Shown piece after piece: positions 1 through 7,300 of a DNA stretch of 8,789 nt. The translations under genes were made by a program, and so were the position numbers. Numbering within the stretch: position 1 is the first letter of the stretch; every line of letters begins with the position of its first letter. The stretch covers positions 1 to 8,789 of the forward strand of contig CAYSBA010000036.1 in assembly GCA_964429075.1 (NCBI GenBank). The letters run 5' to 3'. The DNA comes from CAYSBA01 sp964429075 [NCBI: uncultured bacterium]. GTDB lineage: Bacteria; CAYSBA01. The notes under the pieces are model-generated. The model was not told where the DNA came from. It saw only the letters and a program-made list of their open reading frames with translations, and did no database searches.

Positions 1-1197
1 TTATTATTAATTGTAAATATTCCTTTACAGCTTGATGCCAGAGAAGGAACAAACTTCACTTCTAAGACAAAAGATTATCTTCTTGCCAGAAGGAGGTATA
101 GAAGGGTAAAAAAGTCTACTAAAAAAGACAAAAAAACTGATAAGAAAAATAAAAAAAATACAACCAAGATACAAAATAAAAAGTCCAAAAATAAAAGTAA
201 TTCAAAGAAGGATAGTATAAAAAAAGAAAAAAGCAGTATCGTTAAAAAAGCAAACAAAAAAGAAAAAAAGATCAATAAAAAGCCCACAAAACAACAAAAA
301 AAGACCTATGAAGCAGAAGGGGTAGATATACAGATTAGAAAGATGGCAGATAAGATTGCAGATGCTTTCAGAACCATCCCGGGGAATGCACGATACATGA
401 GGCTTGCAGTTTTAAAGTTTGATGAAAATGGCGAAGAGTCCAAAAAAAGAAAGCTCGGTAGTGTAATAACAGCAGAGCTTACCACCTATTTTAAGAGAGA
501 CCATCTTTTTAACCTTATTGAAAGACAGAAGATGACAGAGGCACTCAAAGAGATCCAGCTTGCTCAAACAGGAGTGATAGATGAGAGTAGTGCAGCGAAG
601 GTGGGTAAATTTTTAGGTGCACAGGCCCTGGTTGTGGGTAGTGTCTCCGATGCAGGTGATAAATTTCTCGTCAACGCCAGAATAATCTCTGTGGAGACTG
701 CAAAGGTACTCACCACTGCCAGAATGGTAATAAAGGCAAAGGACCTTGTTACCTTATCAAGTGCTGCTGTTGTGCTTCGTTCAAAAAAGGATGCACTCTT
801 CAGGTCATTACTGATACCTGGTTGGGGGCAGATATACAATAGAGAGCCTGCCAAGGGATTTACAATTATGACTCTTGAAGTAGGACTCTTAGGTGGTGCT
901 ATTGCGACACATCTTTTGGGGATGAATTATCAGAAAAAGTATGAAGATTCTACAAGTTCTGAGGATGCAAAAAATTTTAAACAAAAGGGTGAGAGTTACT
1001 ATAAAACGAGGAACTATCTTCTCTATGGCGCAGGGGTCCTCTGGTTGATAAATGTTGTAGATGCTTATGTGAGCGGTGTGGATGGTGAAGACCTTCTTGG
1101 GGAAAAGGTCACAACAGGTAGAAAGAGACATTTTATGCCTTATGTAAGGCTTAACAATAGTAGTTTGGGTTTTGGTATCATTTATAGTGTCAAATAG
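1..1197 (+). CDS. CsgG/FlgO-like domain protein with C-terminal DUF5683-like membrane region (5' end missing)
   Basis: The frame is open from the first base to TAG at 1195-1197, giving 398 residues with the start upstream of the window. The first ~13 residues (LLLIVNIPLQLDA) look like the end of a signal peptide. Next comes a Lys-rich linker (residues 36-101), then a CsgG/FlgO/LpoB-type alpha/beta domain (about 134-253). That domain starts with the strand RLAVLKFDENG and carries the family-like pattern LIERQKMTEAL ... GKFLGAQALVVGSV. The C-terminal part resembles DUF5683: LLIPGWGQIYN (271-281), hydrophobic segments at about 287-307 and 340-359, and a short beta-like tail. The only in-frame ATG seen before the domain is at 343. 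It has no good ribosome site and would remove the export signal, so an upstream start is preferred. CsgG relatives act in the periplasm or outer membrane, but two helical hydrophobic segments would fit the inner membrane better, so location is unresolved. No specific function is assignable. Confidence 0.85.
   Translation, partial: LLLIVNIPLQLDAREGTNFTSKTKDYLLARRRYRRVKKSTKKDKKTDKKNKKNTTKIQNKKSKNKSNSKKDSIKKEKSSIVKKANKKEKKINKKPTKQQKKTYEAEGVDIQIRKMADKIADAFRTIPGNARYMRLAVLKFDENGEESKKRKLGSVITAELTTYFKRDHLFNLIERQKMTEALKEIQLAQTGVIDESSAAKVGKFLGAQALVVGSVSDAGDKFLVNARIISVETAKVLTTARMVIKAKDLVTLSSAAVVLRSKKDALFRSLLIPGWGQIYNREPAKGFTIMTLEVGLLGGAIATHLLGMNYQKKYEDSTSSEDAKNFKQKGESYYKTRNYLLYGAGVLWLINVVDAYVSGVDGEDLLGEKVTTGRKRHFMPYVRLNNSSLGFGIIYSVK
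106..303 (+). other. Lys-rich low-complexity linker with poly-A tracts
   Basis: Residues 36-101 of the first protein hold about 31 lysines in 66 positions, mixed with Asn, Ser, Thr and a few Asp/Glu, and no hydrophobic core. The DNA is correspondingly A-rich, with uninterrupted runs A7 (130-136), A8 (151-158) and A7 (219-225). It lies between the putative signal peptide and the folded CsgG-like domain, so it is most likely a disordered, strongly basic spacer in the periplasm. Binding to anionic envelope polymers is only an inference. Confidence 0.8.
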
Positions 1198-1204
1198 AGA
1201 AGAT

Positions 1205-1208
1205 GGAG
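1205..1208 (+). promoter_or_regulatory. Ribosome binding site of the giant lipoprotein gene
   Basis: GGAG lies 6 bases before the ATG at 1215, inside the 17-base gap that follows the upstream stop codon. It decides between two in-frame ATGs. The one at 1203 would overlap this site and add MEII before the signal peptide, whereas 1215 gives a normal MNKK n-region. The short gap without a visible promoter or hairpin supports co-transcription with the upstream gene. Confidence 0.7.
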
Positions 1209-1214
1209 ATTATT

Positions 1215-1340
1215 ATGAATAAAAAGGTATTGATAGGGTTAATTGCAGTTGCTTTTATTGGTTTTGCATGTTCTTCTGATATTCCAAATAGCAATCCTTA
1301 TGATCCAGATGCACCAACAGAAATACAGGCTAAGGCAAAG
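1215..1340 (+). other. Lipoprotein-type signal peptide and Pro/Asp linker
   Basis: The N-terminus has two Lys, a hydrophobic stretch (about residues 5-18) and Cys19 followed by Ser-Ser-Asp, then a short linker containing NPYDPDAP before the first beta domain at residue 43. The residues before the Cys are G-F-A rather than the usual L-A/S-G/A, so the lipobox is relaxed. Cys19 is nevertheless the only cysteine in the first 1283 residues, which favours lipidation. Asp is at +4, not +2, so there is no classical inner-membrane retention signal and outer-membrane sorting is possible. Confidence 0.7.
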
Positions 1341-4300
1341 ATAAAGGGAAAAATCAGTCTTGAAGAGGGTGGTGATCTTGGTGCGGTTGAGATTACTGCA
1401 CAGGATGTGTCAGGCAAGAGTAGTCCTGTAACAACAAAACCATCAGATAGTGGTGAATTTATACTCGAGCTTCATGCCGGGATCTATAATATAACTTTCG
1501 AAGCAGAGGGCTTTTCAAAAAAGACTATAAATGCCTTATCTGTAGATATCGGAGGTGAATACGATCTTGGAACCGTAGAGCTTACTATTGCAAGAGGTTC
1601 TCTGTCTGGGCATGTAGTGCTCCAGGATGCAAGCGACTTTTCTGGAGTTCAGATATCTGTGGGTAAGGGTGGAATTCCTGGTGGTGTAGAATTTAATAAA
1701 TCTGTATTTGTTACCTTCTCAGACACTGATGGGAACTTCTACATAGATAATATACCAGCAGGAACATATACAGTTTACACATCAAAACAGGATTACACCC
1801 CGGGTACAGTCTACAATGTAGAAGTAACTGAAAATGAAGTACATCGTATTGAAAACGATATTGTAATGATTCCTGTAACTGCTGTCGTACAGATCCAGAC
1901 AGAGGCTGAGGATGGAAGTCTGATAACCGGTGCCAGATTTACCGGAAAAAGAGATGTCACTCTGCTTTTCAACTCCTTTAGCAATGTACAGTACATGATG
2001 GTGAGTCAGGATCCTGATTTTTCTAATCCAGACCTCGGAGATACTGACTGGGTACTTGTTCAGTCTCAGATGCCTTGGACTTTGAAATCTGAGGGTGATG
2101 GTCTGAACACTATATATGCAAAGTTCAAGGATGAGTTTGGTCAGATCTCAGATGTCTACAGTGCTGAGATTGTTCTCGATACCACTCCGCCTGTTGTAGA
2201 TCGCTTTGTCATCAACAATGGCGATGAATACACCAATTCACAGGATAGGCTCGTGTCGCTAAACATAGATGCAACTGATCCGGCACCTGAAAACAACAGT
2301 GATATAGAGACATCAGGTGTAGATGAAATGATGATTTCGCTTGATGGCACCTTCGATACAGAGACATGGCAGCCCTATGTGATTAATATCACACAGGTGT
2401 TGCCTGAGGGTGAGGGGGAAAAGACTGTCTGGATAAAGCTGAAAGATGCCGCAGGAAATGTGAGCGAAGTTGTGAGTGATACCATTATTCTTGATATGAC
2501 TCCACCCATTCTTGGACAGGACCCCATACTCATCAATAGAGGTGCTCAAAAGACAGGATCTTTAACCGTATCTTTGGATTTCAACGTAACAGACGCAGAA
2601 CAGATGAAGGTGGCCAACGACCCGGGTCTCGATATCCCATGGCAACCTTTTATTCCACACATGGAGTGGCGACTGAAAGAGGGTGATGATGGTCAGAGAT
2701 CTGTATACGCACAGTTCATGGACGCTGCAGGAAATGTTACTGAAACCGTTTCTGCAAACATTCTTCTTGATACTACCTCTATTCTGGTTGGGAGAGTCTT
2801 TCTTGAGGGAGCAACCACATTTGAAGGCACGGTGGTCTCTTTAATAAATACGGGTCTTACTGCTACAACCGATACCAGTGGTGCCTTTGAGATTTCTTCT
2901 ATACCCAATGGTACTTATGACATTGAATTCTCACATGATGGATATAAAAAGTTAACTAGATCTTCTGTTGTACTTGAGCCAGGTACAAAGGTTGAGCTTC
3001 CAGATATTACCCTTCAGATTGCCAAAGGTACGATAAGTGGTCAGGCTGTGCTTTCGGGTGAGAGTGATCACTCAGGTATATTGGTGTCACTTTCTGTGTC
3101 AGGATATCAGACCTTAACAGATAGCTCAGGTAATTTTACGATCTCCGACATTCCGGTGGGTCAATATACGGTAACCTTTTCAAAACCAAATTTTAATTCA
3201 AAAAGTGTTACAGATGTAACAGTTACAGAAGATCAAACGACTGTTCTAAATCAGGTTCAACTCGATCCAATACCAGGCACAATAAGCGGAATGGTAAGCC
3301 TTGAGGGTGCACAGAGTTTTGATGGAGTGAATGTGGTCCTTTCTGGCACCACGACTGTTGGTGGAAATGTTCAGAGTACAACCACAACAGATGTAGATGG
3401 TAGTTACATGTTGAGCAACATACCTGCAGGGGTGTATACCATATCATTCTATAAAAATGGATATGTTGATGTGAGAGTATCTACAACCCTGTCTGCAGGA
3501 GAAGACAAGGTACTTGATGATGTGACCATGAAGGCTGCAAGGGGGACTCTTGAGGGTACAATTACTCTTGCATCTGCTGTGGATTTTGCAAATACAATAG
3601 TTTCCCTGACTCCGGGTGGTTATACAGGTGTTACAAATTCTCAAGGATACTTTTTAATAGAGGGACTGCCAGTTGGGACCTACGATGTGAAGATGACCCA
3701 CGAAGGCTACTCCTCTTTGATAATTCAGGGGGTGGCGATAAATCAGGATCAAACGACCAATCTAAACAGCTATCTCGATCCAATCCAGCTTGCTGTAAAG
3801 GTTGGAGATGTGGTTATAAATGGAGGTGCCGCATTTACGAATTCTACCGATGTGATGGTACATCTTGAATACTCAGATGCAGTGAAGTTTATGTTGAGCG
3901 AAGATTCTACCTTTTCAGACCCATCTCTTGGTGATACATCGTATGTAGATTTTGATCCAAACATGGATTACCCTTTTTCACTCTCAAGTGGAGATGGTCA
4001 GAAGATACTCTATGCAAAGTTTAAGCTATCTGATGGAACAGAGAGTGAGGTTATCTCTGGAGATATTATCCTTGATACAACTCCTCCGACAAATGAGAGT
4101 TTTTCTATAGATAATGGTGCAGAATACTCTAATGATCCATCGGGTAAGGTAACTCTCAATCTCTATGCCTATGATGATCTCAGCGGAGTATCGCAGGTAA
4201 TTATCAGTTCAGATGGAGATTTTACAGATGGTGTGGGTGAGCAAACAATACCCTACACAACAGAGTATTCAGACTATTTTCTCGACACCCAGACCGAGGG

Positions 4301-7300
4301 AGAAAAGACTATATATGTGATTTTCAAAGATGCAGCTGGAAATCAGACAGCACCTTTGAACTATACAATATTCTGGGATGTAACTCCACCTATAGTATCA
4401 TCATTTACAATCAACAATGGTGATGGGTATACCAGTTCACCAATAGTTACTTTAAACATTGTTTCAGACAATCCAGGTCATCCAGAGGATAATGCAGTTT
4501 CTATAAAGATATCCAATTCTGATAACTTTACTGGGACAGAGTGGCAACAGCTGGCACCAGAGATTAATTGGACCCTTTTGCCAGGGGACGGTTTAAAGAG
4601 GGTTTATGCATACTTTAAAGATGCGGCAGGAAATGTAACCAGCACCTATCTTACTGCTCAAATAGTTCTTGATACAACACCACCAGATGGGAGTGTAGTA
4701 ATAAATGGGGGTAACAACGTAACAAACTCAACATCTGTAACACTATCTTTGAATGCAAATGACAACCTGAGTTCCAAAGATAATATCAAAGTCTATGTTT
4801 CAAATTCTCCATCCTTCAGTGGAGTGACTCCTTTGTTGCTTTCTGGTAACGCAAGCATGAGCTGGACAATAGAGGGGGCAGTGGGACAAAACACTGTTTA
4901 TGTGAGGTATGAGGATGCTGCAGGAAATTACTTTGATACAGCAGATACCATAAATTACGATCCCGATAGTCCCCAGAATGCTTCACTGGACATCGTAGAT
5001 GGAGATTTTGTAAACCATCAGAGTATTACCCTTGCCCTGAATGCAGTTGGTGCGACAAAGATGTGTATTTATGGTGACATAGTAAATTCACCCGATTGCA
5101 ACAATCCTGCTAACTGGGTGGCCTATAATACCTCATATCAGGTCGATCTGGATACCAGCTCAGATGGTACCAAAAACATCTATGCCTTTTTCTACGATGC
5201 TGCAGGCAACATCTCTGATGCAGATGGGGATCCTTCAAACGGTAACACCCCGGCAACAGATAGTGTATATTACGATAGTACAGCCCCCACAGGTTCTATA
5301 ACTGTTGTGGATAACAGTGGTTATACTAATACAAGGTCAGTAAATCTCAATTTGACTTACAATGATACTGGATCAGGTATACTTGGCATGGAGGTAAGCA
5401 ACGATGGCAATTTTAGTGGAGACTATATTTCACCACAGGATAGTATGAGCTGGTTGCTTACTGCAGGTGATGGAACTAAAACTGTATATCTCAGGGTATA
5501 CGACAAAGCAGGCAATTATAGTGATTTTACAGACAGTACAATATTGGATACTCAGGCCCCCACAAATCTTTCTCTGACAATAAATAATGGTGACAGCTAC
5601 ACCCATTCAAGTGTTGTATCTTTAGAGATAGCTGCTCAGGACTCATCTCCTATGGAGTATTTGATCTCTAACTACAGCACCTTTTTCGATAAAACAGAGA
5701 GTGATTACGCAACCTTTACAAGTCCATTGTCCATCTCGTCTTGGAACCTTCTGTCTGGAGAGGGGGAGAGGTCTGTTTATGTCAGGATAAGGGATGCAGC
5801 TGGGAATGTAGCAGAGGTCAATGGTTCTATTATTGTGGATCTTACTCCGCCCACCTCTCCTTCTGTAACCATACAGGAGGGAGGATATATTAATGCAACA
5901 CCACCTGTAGTAACCCTATTGCTCAGTGCGGTTGGAGCAGATAAGATGTGTATCTACGGCGACCTCGCTCAGGCAGTTGATTGCGCTGATCCTGCATCCT
6001 GGCAGGCCTATAACTGGAAGCTCGAGAATGTTACCCTTGATAGTACAACTGAGGGTACAAAGACGATATATGCAAAGTTCAAAGACGATTCCGGCTGGGA
6101 GGTGGGACCTGTAAGTGCAAGTATAATCTATGATATCACGCCGCCTACTGTGGACTTTACTATCATTTCAATAGACAATATCTACAACAACGTAATACCC
6201 ACCACAAAGAATGTGAAGCTCGAGATCTACAATCTTTTCGATAATGAGGCCGGTGTTGATATGATGGCTCTATACAATGGGACGACACCGCCTGCCACAC
6301 TTCAGTGGGAGCCAGTAGTAGGTATAAAAAACTGGACCCTTGCAAATCCCGATCCTGCCAACAACTACAAAAGCACCGTAAGTCTTGTTTTGCGTGATAA
6401 GGCAGGTAACAGGACAACTGTTACTCAGTCTCAGTATGTAGATCTGGATGCACCAGAGATAATAGCTTTTGAACTTAACTATGGTAATGATCCTCGATAT
6501 ACGAACAGTAAAAATATACAGATACTTTTGGATCTTAACGATACCGAAAGTGGCACAAATTTAGAATACTATCTTTCTGAAGATCCAAACTATGCCCTTG
6601 TAAATCCTGCTACCTACGATCCAAATAATAATGTGGTAAATTTTACACTGAGTAGCGGAGAGGGTTATAAGACTGTATATCTCAAGGTCTGTAGTATTTT
6701 CGATGGCACATGGGAAGGCAGATGCACAGAGACAGCAAAAACAATCTATTACGACCCAAATCCTCCTGTAGGGTGTAGTGCTACTTTAGATCCATCAGGA
6801 GAGGTTAATACAACAACGTTGAACCTAACATTGAGTTGTAGTGATGCAACCTATTTTATGATCACACCTGATGACTACGATAATAGTGGTGTAGATGATG
6901 TAGTTTCTGTTGACAATGGGAATGTATCGTTATCTACCTGGACCAGCTTTGAAGGGTATGGGGTTTATTCTATTTCAATTGAAAACCTTGACGGTAACAA
7001 ACACTTCAGTGTGAATTTTAAAGACAATGCCGGGAATACTATAAGTGCTCCATTAGACATTTATGTTACCTTAGATACACAGAGCCCTTCAGGAAGCTTT
7101 AACATTACTGGTGTAGTAAGAGATTTTACACAACCAAAAAAATTTAAACAGAGTACTACAACCACAATATTCAGCGATGTGACACTGAATTTTAACGTGA
7201 CAGGTGCAACCTATATGAAGGTTTCCAACGATCCATCCCTTTCAGACGCAACATGGCAGACCTACAAACCACAAATGCCCTGGACATTGGATACGAGCAG

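Noticed and set aside
75-287. Minus-strand reading frame rich in Phe and Leu, resembling a membrane protein
   Set aside because: It is the reverse complement of the Lys-rich (AAA/AAG) linker, which reads as Phe/Leu on the other strand. The plus frame is continuous with a recognisable domain.
343-1197. A complete CsgG-like gene starting at the ATG at 343
   Set aside because: The same frame is open back to position 1 and includes what looks like the end of a signal peptide. There is no convincing ribosome site before 343. It remains a less likely alternative start.
1198-1214. Promoter or terminator between the two genes
   Set aside because: The gap is only 17 bases, with a ribosome site and no inverted repeat or T-run.
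1203-1217. Alternative start ATG at 1203 for the giant lipoprotein
   Set aside because: It overlaps the GGAG ribosome site, has no well-spaced site of its own and would put acidic and hydrophobic residues before the normal MNKK signal-peptide start.
4671-4690. Possible recent recombination hotspot at the repeated 'gatacaac(a/t)cc' boundary codons
   Set aside because: The shared stretches are under about 15 bases and the flanking units are strongly diverged, so there is no sign of recent slippage or unequal exchange.
2211-5609. Recurring short DNA similarities (for example near 2211, 4410 and 5580) as possible DNA repeats or a CRISPR-like array
   Set aside because: They encode the same protein motif (I-N-N-G-D-x-Y-T), differ at many third positions and are spaced by protein unit length, so they are diverged coding repeats.
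5926-6114. Plus-strand 62-residue frame inside the giant gene
   Set aside because: It lies in another phase of Ig units 10-11, whose frame shows clear repeat motifs, and it has no recognisable domain of its own.
6163-6417. Minus-strand frame, and similar ones at 564-854, 889-1131, 1811-1996, 2156-2549, 2693-2908, 3223-3644, 3770-3964 and 7824-8078
   Set aside because: All lie opposite strongly supported plus-strand coding sequence, show no family motifs and read as shadows of the repeated Asp/Thr/Pro/Gly codons.
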